Positions 25,079-31,059 of a stretch of 31,059 bases of DNA are shown here, piece by piece. Each line of letters starts with the position of its first letter. The stretch's first letter is position 1. Both the position numbers and the translations under genes were made by a program. The notes under the pieces were generated by a model. The model did not search any database. It was not told where the DNA came from and was given only the letters and a program-made list of their open reading frames with translations. The DNA is from Collinsella aerofaciens (GTDB lineage Bacteria; Actinomycetota; Coriobacteriia; Coriobacteriales; Coriobacteriaceae). The DNA lies in the NCBI GenBank assembly GCA_014846205.1, contig RKAY01000145.1, positions 1 to 31,059 on the forward strand. Direction: 5' to 3'.

Positions 25079-25112
25079 AAACCCCGGCAGCTCTTCGCAA
25101 CTGCCGGGGTTT
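25079..25112. terminator. Strong terminator-like hairpin in a divergent gap
   Basis: A perfect 12-pair stem AAACCCCGGCAG / CTGCCGGGGTTT with a ten-base loop. The following T-run is short in both directions. Its place upstream of both neighbours means it may end a short unseen transcript or act as an attenuator. Confidence 0.6.
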
Positions 25113-25290
25113 CCGCGGAAAAGGGGGACATGATCCTCGAGCGAACGGCAAAGGGGCAAACCGTTTTCGCTCAATTGCTTTATGCCCCTCGGCTGGCGGC
25201 TCAATCAGCGTATGCCGCGCCCACACAAAGCCGCTACACCTGTGACGGAGCTATGAAGTGGTATCTATCGTTGGCGCAGGCCATGCCAAG

Positions 25291-25328
25291 GACTGTCCCA
25301 AACTGCCGGCAGATACGGAACGTCCCTA
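25291..25328 (-). repeat. REP-like unit with GGGACGTTC and GGGACAGTC words
   Basis: On the minus strand TTAGGGACGTTC and TTTGGGACAGTC flank a CTGCCGGCAG palindrome. The same two words occur in the same order in the hisE-adjacent repeat (6944-6994). Confidence 0.6.
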
Positions 25329-25449
25329 AGTGCCAGACTCGGGTGGGACTTTTGTCCCATTTGACGTTCCGTTGGCCCAGATATTCGTCATGTGTGCCCG
25401 CAAACGTGGGACAATGGCGATGTTGGTTTTACAGACAAAGGATGTGCCT

Positions 25450-27396
25450 ATGAACGCCCCCGTTGCCAATGCCTGCCGGCAGCGCCGCTTGTTTGCGCGA
25501 TTCGTTTCCGCCTGCGCGTTTGTCGCGTTTGCGTTGCTGCTGCTTCCCGCCGCCGCGCACGCCGACGGCTACTCCATGACCCAAACCTATATCGGCGCCA
25601 CGGTTGAGGCTGACGGATCGCTGACCGTTGTCGAGGGGCGCCAGTTTGATTTCGATGACGACATCAACGGCGTGTTTTGGGAGATCAATGCGGGCACCAA
25701 CCAACAGGGCGGCACGGCGACCGTCGATGTGCTGAGCGTTGAGGAAGACGACACCGCGTTTAACAAGGTCGACAGCGCAAACAAAGGCGACGACGGCGTT
25801 TACACGGTGGAACAGTCCGACGATGGCGTGAGAATCAAGGTGTTCAGCCCCCACGAGAGCGGTGACAGCGCGATCTATTACGTGAGCTACACCATGACCG
25901 GTGCGGTTATGAACTGGTCCGATACCGCCGAGCTCTACTGGAAGTTTGTGGGCGACGGCTGGTCCGCGGATTCCGATGATGTCGAGATGGAAGTGTACTT
26001 CGCAAATGCCGCTGCCGGGACGGCGGCCGTCAAGGGCGATAACTTCCGTGCATGGGGCCACGGCCCGCTGACGGGCGACGTGTCGCTCGATGCGGACGAG
26101 CCCATGGTCACCTATACCATTCCCTGCGTGCATCAGGGCGAATTCGCCGAGGCACGCATCGCCTTCCCCAGCGACTGGGTACCGCAGCTTGCCGCTTCGG
26201 GCGAAGAGCGCATGTCAACGATCCTGAGCGAAGAGAAGGAATGGGCCGACGAAGCTAACGCCCGCCGCGCTCACGCTCGCATGATTGCCAATGCGCTTGC
26301 CGTGCTAAGTGTTGTCGCGGCGGTGGCCTTTACCGGCACAATCGTTGTGCTCAAGCTACGCAGGCCCAAGCCCAAGCCGCTCTTCCAAGACGAGTACTTC
26401 CGCGATGTGCCCTCCGCCGACCATCCCGCGGTGCTTGCAGCTCTTATGAGCTGGAACAACGTGCCCGATCAGGCATATATCGCCACGCTGATGAAGCTGA
26501 CCGACGACCGCGTGATCAAGCTGGAAGAAGCGACCGAGGCCAAGAAGAAGGGCCTGCTCCGTCGCGAAAAAGAGGAGCAGACGTATCGCATCACGGTGAC
26601 CGACGAGGCCTGGAAGGCTGCCAAGAAGGACGGCATCGATCGCGATGTGCTCAAGGTCTTCTTCGCCGGCGTTAAGCCCGATAAAGACGGCGTCCGTTCA
26701 CGCACGTTTAGCGAGCTGGAGGAGTATGCCAGCGAGCGCACCACATCTGTTGGCGACAAGCTCGAGGACTATCAGAGCACGGTTAAGGGCAAGCTGGAGA
26801 CGCGCGAGTTTATCGCATCGGATGGCACTATCGCGATGGTGGCCGGCCTGGTTCTCGGCATCATCATTGTCTTTGGCATTCTGGGCTCTCTGATCTATAC
26901 CGACTTTGCGGACGCCAACGTCGGCGCCGCTATGATCTCGATTCCCGTCACGATCGTGGGCTTTGTCCTGAGCTGCACCTTCCGCCGTTACACGCCGGAG
27001 GGCGCCGAGGTGGCGGCTCGCTGCAAGGCGCTCAAGCATTGGCTCGAGGACTTTACGCGTCTGAAGGAGGCCGTCCCCAGTGACCTGATCTTGTGGAACA
27101 AGCTGCTGGTGATGGGCGTTGCCCTGGGCGTTTCGAAAGAAGTGCTGCGACAGCTGGCCGAAGCCGTGCCTGCGGACCTGCGCAACAGTGACGATTTCTA
27201 CGACAACTACCCCTGCTACTGGTGGTATTACCATCACTACGGCAACGAGTCCCCGCTCGATTCGTTCAACGATGTGTACCACGAGAGCATCCGTGAGCTG
27301 GCTTCGAGTTCCGATAGCTCGAGCGGCGGCGGTGGTGGCGGCTTCTCGGGCGGCGGAGGCGGCGGCGTCGGCGGAGGCGGCGGCGGAACGTTCTAG
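25450..27396 (+). CDS. DUF2207-family membrane protein with Gly-rich tail
   Basis: A 648-residue envelope protein. A signal peptide (about 1-34, hydrophobic FVSACAFVAFALLLLPAAAHA) precedes an extracytoplasmic beta-rich DUF2207 domain to about residue 275. A membrane helix lies at about 278-300, then a cytosolic part (MKLTDDRVIKLEEAT, with winged-helix-like spacing), helices at about 460-482 and 490-512, and a second cytosolic part. The C-terminus is a run of Gly with Ser and Phe, typical of the family. The start ATG 25450 is supported by AAAGGA seven bases upstream. The function of the family is not known to me; membrane or cell-envelope maintenance is a guess. No co-transcribed neighbour is apparent. 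Confidence 0.9.
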   Translation: MNAPVANACRQRRLFARFVSACAFVAFALLLLPAAAHADGYSMTQTYIGATVEADGSLTVVEGRQFDFDDDINGVFWEINAGTNQQGGTATVDVLSVEEDDTAFNKVDSANKGDDGVYTVEQSDDGVRIKVFSPHESGDSAIYYVSYTMTGAVMNWSDTAELYWKFVGDGWSADSDDVEMEVYFANAAAGTAAVKGDNFRAWGHGPLTGDVSLDADEPMVTYTIPCVHQGEFAEARIAFPSDWVPQLAASGEERMSTILSEEKEWADEANARRAHARMIANALAVLSVVAAVAFTGTIVVLKLRRPKPKPLFQDEYFRDVPSADHPAVLAALMSWNNVPDQAYIATLMKLTDDRVIKLEEATEAKKKGLLRREKEEQTYRITVTDEAWKAAKKDGIDRDVLKVFFAGVKPDKDGVRSRTFSELEEYASERTTSVGDKLEDYQSTVKGKLETREFIASDGTIAMVAGLVLGIIIVFGILGSLIYTDFADANVGAAMISIPVTIVGFVLSCTFRRYTPEGAEVAARCKALKHWLEDFTRLKEAVPSDLILWNKLLVMGVALGVSKEVLRQLAEAVPADLRNSDDFYDNYPCYWWYYHHYGNESPLDSFNDVYHESIRELASSSDSSSGGGGGGFSGGGGGGVGGGGGGTF

Positions 27397-27509
27397 CGAG
27401 CGCTTGCTTTGGGGTGGATCTTTCTGGGCGGTTGCCAGGGAAGATTCATCCCATTTTTGTGTATCGAAACGGGCCAAACTTTCCGCTGAGGACCTTCGCG
27501 CAAGGGGCA
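27397..27509. other. Start of the 452-base gap after the DUF2207 gene
   Basis: These 113 bases show no gene and no clear terminator for the DUF2207 gene. The rest of the gap is covered by the inverted-repeat element, a terminator hairpin and REP-like units. Confidence 0.5.
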
Positions 27510-27739
27510 GTGGACAAAAAATGCTAAATATGAGTACTGTTGCTGCGATGGTCGCATATGTTTGCACATAATAATGGGCTTTTAATGAGAGTATTTCTCG
27601 TTAGGAGCCCATTTTATTGAACATTTGGGGAGCTACGTCAGCACGTGCAGCTGGTCGTCATGCCTACAAGCCTCAAAAATGCCCCAAGTCGCTGCTACTA
27701 AAAAGGTAACAGTACTCATATTTGATGTTTTTTGACCAC
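27510..27739. repeat. 34-base inverted repeats 230 bases apart, enclosing a terminator hairpin
   Basis: The left arm (27510-27543) and the reverse complement of the right arm (27706-27739) agree at 28 of 34 bases, including the shared words CAAAAAA and AAATATGAGTACTGTT. Four of the six differences are contiguous (positions 13-16). No open reading frame of note lies between. The layout is that of a small non-autonomous element (MITE-like) or of two opposed regulatory sites. No target-site duplication is obvious. Confidence 0.7.
27573..27618 (+). terminator. Terminator hairpin inside the inverted-repeat element
   Basis: AATGGGCT (27573-27580) pairs with AGCCCATT (27606-27613) and an inner AATGAGA / TCTCGTT stem continues the structure; TTTTATT follows. 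It may end the DUF2207 message or a short RNA within the element. Confidence 0.75.
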
Positions 27740-27765
27740 AGCCATTTGCAGGCCCTCTAGGCTAC

Positions 27766-27832
27766 TCATTGGGGACAGACTTAAATGACCAGTCGTTGGG
27801 GATCAGTCATTGGGGACGTTCTTAAATGACTG
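27766..27832. repeat. Tandem REP-like units with GGGGAC core
   Basis: TCATTGGGGAC occurs twice (from 27767 and from 27807), each followed within nine bases by CTTAAATGAC, so that TCATT and AATGA make a small palindrome; a third partial unit, GTCGTTGGGGATC, lies between. Same family as 6944-6994. Confidence 0.75.
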
Positions 27833-27848
27833 GGCGTGGCTGCTGGGC

Positions 27849-28490
27849 CTAGACAGTTAGGTCGAGTTCGTAGAGGAAGCTTTCGCGCGGCATGGCGTGG
27901 CGGCGTTCCTCGCGGTTGGCGCGGTGCGTGGCGGTGCGCTTAAAGCCGTGCAGCTCGTAGAACTTCCACGAGCAGTTGGAATCGGTGTACAGGTGTGCGC
28001 TGGTCGCCCCGCACGAGGACAGGTGCGAGATTGCGGCGTCGAGCAGCACCGATCCCACGCCCAGGCCGTGGACGTCGGGGTCGACGGCGAGCAGCGTGAC
28101 CTCGTTGTCATGCGGCAGTGGGCTTTTCTCGAGCAGGCGGTTGTTGGTTCGAATAGTGGCGCGCACAAACGAGAGATACTCGGCGCATGACTCGGGTTCT
28201 AGCTCACGCATCTGCGACAGCAGTGCACGCTCAGTATCCATCCAATGTTCCCTGACGGCGGTGTCGGAGCTCTGTCCCGCACGCGCAAGCGAAATGCCGC
28301 GCGCCTCGCCATCTATAACTGCAACCTGCGAAAACGTCGAGGAAGAAAGGCAGTAGGCAAGATCGCACGCGGCTTCGAGGCGGTTGTACTCATCGTTATC
28401 CGAGTTGTTGTGCCAAAGCTGCTGCAGGATCAGCGCGATGGCGTCGAAATCTTCGGTATCAAACGGTCGGTAGAGAACCCGCGAGACCAT
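27849..28490 (-). CDS. GNAT-family N-acetyltransferase
   Basis: A 213-residue acetyl-CoA-dependent transferase. The acetyl-CoA loop is VTLLAVDPDVHGLGVGSVLLDAAI (key residues in HGLGVG), and motif B is NCSWKFYELHGFKR. The N-terminal half has the usual RPFDTEDFDAIALIL start and a helical insertion of about 60 residues around residues 75-125. The substrate cannot be read from the sequence. AAAGAGG precedes the ATG at 28490. It is divergent from purH and not in an evident operon. Confidence 0.9.
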   Translation of the reverse strand: MVSRVLYRPFDTEDFDAIALILQQLWHNNSDNDEYNRLEAACDLAYCLSSSTFSQVAVIDGEARGISLARAGQSSDTAVREHWMDTERALLSQMRELEPESCAEYLSFVRATIRTNNRLLEKSPLPHDNEVTLLAVDPDVHGLGVGSVLLDAAISHLSSCGATSAHLYTDSNCSWKFYELHGFKRTATHRANREERRHAMPRESFLYELDLTV

Positions 28491-28767
28491 GGTGCCTCTT
28501 TCTATTGCGGATGCATATCGAGCACAGTTCTACCACGCCATTGGCATCTAATTATGGTGCCCCTGTGTTCCATCAACTCACCGTGCCCAGTGGCGCTCCT
28601 GCAACCCCCGCTCGCAAACTTTTTCTGCACAGCCGTGCGTTGCGGGGTGCAACGTCGCGCTCGATGCGCTACATTAAATCAGTATTTTCAATGCCGCTGC
28701 GCGAGCGCTGCAGATCGACGTATCACCGACTCACAGAGCACGGCGGCGTACCAGACAGGAGGACTGC
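28491..28767. other. Divergent gap between the acetyltransferase and purH
   Basis: Promoters for both genes should lie here. I see no convincing riboswitch or terminator. An AT-rich TTAAATCAGTATTTTCAAT patch (28674-28692) is the likeliest purH promoter area; AGGAGG at 28757-28762 is its ribosome site. Confidence 0.4.
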
Positions 28768-30375
28768 ATGGGATCTGATGTGAAGATCGCACGCGCGTTG
28801 ATCTCGGTTACCGATAAGACGGGCGTCGTCGATTTCGCACGGACGCTGGTTGACGACTTTGGCGTCGAGATCATCTCTACGGGCGGCACGGCTCGTGCCA
28901 TCGAGGACGCGGGCGTTCCCGTAACCCCCATCGAGGAGTTCACTGGCTATCCCGAGATGATGAACGGCCGCGTCAAGACGCTGCACCCCAAGGTCCACGG
29001 CGCGCTGCTGGCCCGCCGCGATTCCGAGCAGCACATGCAGGAGGCCGCTCAGCACGGCATTAAGCTGATCGACCTGGTCGTCGTCAACCTGTACGAGTTC
29101 GAGAAGACCGTCGCCAACCCCGAGGTCACCTTTGCGGATGCCATCGAGCACATCGACATCGGTGGTCCCTCCATGCTGCGCTCTGCCGCCAAGAACGCCG
29201 CGAGCGTTACCGTCATCTCCGACCCGGCCGACTATGATGCCGTCCTGGCCGAGATGCGCGAGACCGGTGGCTGCACCACGCTTTCCACCCGTCGCCGCCT
29301 GCAGGTGAAGGTCTACCAGACTACCGCCGCCTACGACACAGCTATCTCCCGTTGGCTTGCCGCTCAGGCAAGCGACGTGGCGGACACCTCTGCCAAGCTC
29401 GAGATCTCGCTGGAGAAGGTCGACGACCTGCGCTATGGCGAGAACCCGCAACAGAAGGCCACGGTCTATCGCTTTGCCGAGGGCTGCGAGAACACCGCGA
29501 GCTCGCAGTTCCCGCTTGTGGGCTCCGAGCAGATCCAGGGCAAGCCGCTCAGCTACAACAACTATTTGGACGCCGATGCCGCCTGGAACCTGGTCCGCGA
29601 GTTCGACGAGCCGGCCTGCGTGATCCTCAAGCACCAGAACCCCTGCGGTTCTGCCGTTGCCGAGGATATTACGGCAGCCTACGACCGCGCTTTCGCCTGC
29701 GATCCCAAGAGCGCCTTTGGCGGCATCATCGCCTGTAACCGCGAGGTCCCTTACGAGCTCGTTGAGCATTTTGCCGACGAGAACAAGCAGTTCGTCGAGG
29801 TCATCATCGCCCCGAGCTACACCGCCGAGGCGCTCGAGCGCATGGCCAAGCGCCCCAACCTGCGCGTGCTGGCTACCGGCGGCGTGGACCACGGCGCCCA
29901 GGTGGAGCTGCGCTCCGTCGACGGCGGCATGTTGGTACAGGAAGTCGACCACGTGACCGAGGATCCCGCGACCTTTACGTTCCCCACCGACCGCAAGCCC
30001 ACCGACGCCGAAATGGCCGAGCTCGAGTTTGCCTGGAAGGTCTGCAAGGGCGTCAAGTCCAACGCCATCCTGGTCTCCAAGGGCAAGGCCGGCATTGGCA
30101 TGGGCCCCGGTCAGCCCAACCGCGTGGATTCTGCGCTGCTGGCCTGCGAGCGTGCCGAAGACTTCTGCGAGCGCGAGGGCGTGGAGAAGGGCGGCTTTGC
30201 CTGTGCAAGCGACGCGTTCTTCCCGTTCCGCGACAACGTCGACGTGCTTGCCGCGCACGGCGTGACCTGCATCATCCAGCCCGGCGGCTCCAAGCGTGAC
30301 GACGAGAGCATCCAGGCCTGCAACGAGCATGGCATCGCAATGGTCTTCACCGGTGCTAGGCATTTCCGTCACTAA
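28768..30375 (+). CDS. purH: Bifunctional AICAR formyltransferase / IMP cyclohydrolase (PurH)
   Basis: Performs the last two steps of purine synthesis: formylation of AICAR and ring closure to IMP. The 535-residue length is normal. The N-terminal IMP cyclohydrolase (MGS-like) domain starts [18 protein letters not shown], with [19 protein letters not shown] and [14 protein letters not shown]. The C-terminal transformylase has [10 protein letters not shown], the catalytic Lys288-His289 in [26 protein letters not shown], and the end [12 protein letters not shown] and [11 protein letters not shown] strong AGGAGG precedes the ATG. AICAR is also a by-product of HisF, so the enzyme links the two pathways in this window. 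Confidence 0.98.
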   Translation: MGSDVKIARALISVTDKTGVVDFARTLVDDFGVEIISTGGTARAIEDAGVPVTPIEEFTGYPEMMNGRVKTLHPKVHGALLARRDSEQHMQEAAQHGIKLIDLVVVNLYEFEKTVANPEVTFADAIEHIDIGGPSMLRSAAKNAASVTVISDPADYDAVLAEMRETGGCTTLSTRRRLQVKVYQTTAAYDTAISRWLAAQASDVADTSAKLEISLEKVDDLRYGENPQQKATVYRFAEGCENTASSQFPLVGSEQIQGKPLSYNNYLDADAAWNLVREFDEPACVILKHQNPCGSAVAEDITAAYDRAFACDPKSAFGGIIACNREVPYELVEHFADENKQFVEVIIAPSYTAEALERMAKRPNLRVLATGGVDHGAQVELRSVDGGMLVQEVDHVTEDPATFTFPTDRKPTDAEMAELEFAWKVCKGVKSNAILVSKGKAGIGMGPGQPNRVDSALLACERAEDFCEREGVEKGGFACASDAFFPFRDNVDVLAAHGVTCIIQPGGSKRDDESIQACNEHGIAMVFTGARHFRH

Positions 30376-30379
30376 TATC

Positions 30380-30407
30380 GTTACGCGGTTTTACCAAACC
30401 GCGTAAC
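30380..30407. other. Perfect 12-pair hairpin after purH
   Basis: GTTACGCGGTTT / AAACCGCGTAAC with a four-base loop, four bases after the purH stop. It lacks a T-run, so it is more likely an mRNA-stabilising or processing hairpin than a classical terminator. Confidence 0.75.
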
Positions 30408-30420
30408 TGCTCGACGCTGC

Positions 30421-30521
30421 GCCGGCCCCAAGCACCCCATCTCGCCGCTCAAACCGTCGCTCGCGTACAAGAAGTACGCGTCGCTCCTCTTTCGCGGCGA
30501 CCTGGGGCACTTGGAGCCGGC
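30421..30521. other. 101-base imperfect long hairpin downstream of purH
   Basis: The ends GCCGGC (30421-30426) and GCCGGC (30516-30521) pair and the stem continues inward: CCAAG with CTTGG, ACCCC-region with GGGGT-like bases, and TCGCCGC (30442-30448) with GCGGCGA (30494-30500). The tip is a separate stem CGCGTAC / GTACGCG (30462-30468, 30474-30480). Small symmetric internal loops interrupt it. This is typical of a structured RNA or a long palindromic repeat. Confidence 0.75.
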
Positions 30522-30579
30522 TCGCTGGCTTATGCTCCACCAGTGGCCTTGGCTTGCTCCGAACGAAGGCTATCTATTG

Positions 30580-30611
30580 CCGTCCGCGCCGGTTGGCGCG
30601 GGCGGTTTTTT
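30580..30611 (+). terminator. Rho-independent terminator between purH and the last gene
   Basis: CCGTCCGCGCC / GGCGCGGGCGG (one wobble) with a GGTT loop and six T residues. Confidence 0.93.
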
Positions 30612-30620
30612 GGGTATAAC
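30593..30620 (+). promoter_or_regulatory. Candidate promoter of the last gene, overlapping the terminator
   Basis: TTGGCG (30593-30598), 16 bases, TATAAC (30615-30620). This is the same -35/spacer/-10 pattern as the candidate promoter at 22631-22658. The -35 would lie within the terminator stem. Confidence 0.4.
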
Positions 30621-30652
30621 GGTGCGGTGTATGTTTTTGAGAAAGGTTAGAT

Positions 30653-31059
30653 ATGGCCGTTGTGGATGATGCCGAGCTGTTTGGCAATGCCGAGGATCAG
30701 CGTGCGTACGAGGACTTTTGCGCCAATCAGGAGGCGGTCGAGAAGTTTACGCTCGACAAGCCCGCGCTTGTCTGCCGTTGGCGCATGTCCAACAAAAAGG
30801 TGCCTATGCTCAACCGCCACATCCGCGCGCTGTCCGAGCGTCTGGTGCAAGGCGAACCGCTTACCCATAACATGCTCAGCTGGGCCAAACAGCACGTTGA
30901 GTGGTCGCTTGCCGAGGGCGATTACACTGCGCGCGACGGCGTACTCATGCTGGTGATCGACATCAACGGCAACGCTGCCATGACGGTGGGGGAGTACGAG
31001 CCGCTAGCCGATACGTCGGTCAAGGCGCTGCGTGCCCGTTCCGCCGAGGCCCGCTCCGA
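30653..31059 (+). CDS. Unrecognised protein, N-terminal 135 residues (runs off the window)
   Basis: The frame is open from ATG 30653 to the window end. GAAAGG lies about ten bases upstream. The visible part is mixed helix and strand without signal peptide or membrane segment: ELFGNAEDQRAYEDFCANQ, ALVCRWRMSNKKVPMLNRHI, SWAKQHVEWSLAEGDYTARD and MLVIDINGNAAMTVGEYEPL. The LMLVIDINGNAAMT stretch looks like a beta-hairpin core. I do not recognise a family from this part. It is preceded by its own terminator and possible promoter and so begins a new transcription unit. Confidence 0.8.
   Translation, partial: MAVVDDAELFGNAEDQRAYEDFCANQEAVEKFTLDKPALVCRWRMSNKKVPMLNRHIRALSERLVQGEPLTHNMLSWAKQHVEWSLAEGDYTARDGVLMLVIDINGNAAMTVGEYEPLADTSVKALRARSAEARS

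Larger units (their letters stand above)
24943..25449. other. Long divergent gap between gluQRS and the DUF2207 gene
   Basis: These 507 bases hold no convincing gene. From left to right there is a TATACT close to the gluQRS start, a strong GC hairpin at 25079-25112, a smaller hairpin at 25139-25172, the REP-like unit at 25291-25328 and a TGGGACTTTTGTCCCA hairpin at 25344-25359. The DUF2207 ribosome site AAAGGA is at 25437-25442. Confidence 0.6.

Noticed and set aside
24731..25453. 240-codon plus-strand frame across the gluQRS–DUF2207 gap
   Set aside because: It starts antisense to gluQRS, passes through hairpins and a repeat, and has no domain-like segment or ribosome site.
28491..28767. Purine riboswitch before purH
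   Set aside because: No purine-aptamer-like three-way junction or terminator/antiterminator pair could be recognised by eye.
28505..28783. Small plus-strand frames before purH
   Set aside because: Low-complexity, poor ribosome sites, and overlap with the purH start region.

Overview
The window is GC-rich, densely coded chromosomal DNA with actinobacterial character. It has an eno–divIC/ftsB–ppx order, a short-form HisG tail, Ala-rich linkers and a fused two-half ABC exporter. Together with DUF2207, DUF4342, YgbA-type and galactitol-type PTS IIB genes and frequent GGGAC-core palindromic repeats, this best fits a gut Coriobacteriia genome, probably Collinsella or a close relative. The genus is an inference; no rRNA or other phylogenetic marker was compared.

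Region 1 (1-6946, + strand) is a nearly complete histidine operon: 'hisG (3' part), hisD, hisC, hisB, hisH, hisA, hisF, hisI, a 75-residue unknown protein, hisE. Most junctions overlap or nearly touch. The exceptions are hisG-hisD (about 105 bases) and hisB-hisH, where a 109-base inverted-repeat (REPIN-like) element sits in the operon. HisB is monofunctional, and a convergent PHP-family phosphatase (7094-8005, - strand) is a good candidate for the missing histidinol-phosphate phosphatase.

Region 2 (8126-12111, - strand) is a two-gene unit: a 1188-residue fusion of two CydD/CydC-like ABC exporter halves, coupled by a TAATG overlap to a Cys-rich YgbA-family protein. Region 3 (12496-14499, +) holds a stand-alone LarC C-terminal domain protein, a YfcE phosphodiesterase and MazG, closed by a terminator. 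Region 4 (14639-17898, +) holds enolase, a DivIC/FtsB-like division protein and a Ppx/GppA phosphatase.

Region 5 (17899-18973) is RNA- and repeat-rich. It contains a palindromic element also found at 7014-7080, a 76-base direct repeat that copies the 3' end and terminator of tRNA-Leu(TAA), a run of four hairpins, the tRNA itself and a membrane-anchored TPR-like protein. Region 6 (19137-22512) has an orphan galactitol-type PTS IIB with a VOC-fold protein (+), then convergently a DUF4342 membrane protein / response regulator / histidine kinase operon (-). Region 7 (22871-28490) has a small membrane protein, a calcineurin-like phosphoesterase, GluQ-RS (-), a large DUF2207 membrane protein and a GNAT acetyltransferase (-), with repeat-rich gaps. 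Region 8 (28768-31059) has purH, a very long hairpin, a terminator and an unrecognised gene that runs off the end.

No classical defence system, prophage, transposase or CRISPR array was seen. The most unusual content is in the non-coding DNA. It comprises two mirrored 67-base palindromic elements, a 34-base inverted repeat enclosing a terminator, the tRNA-Leu 3'-end duplication with its hairpin array, the 101-base hairpin after purH, and REP-like units, one of which supplies the hisE stop codon.
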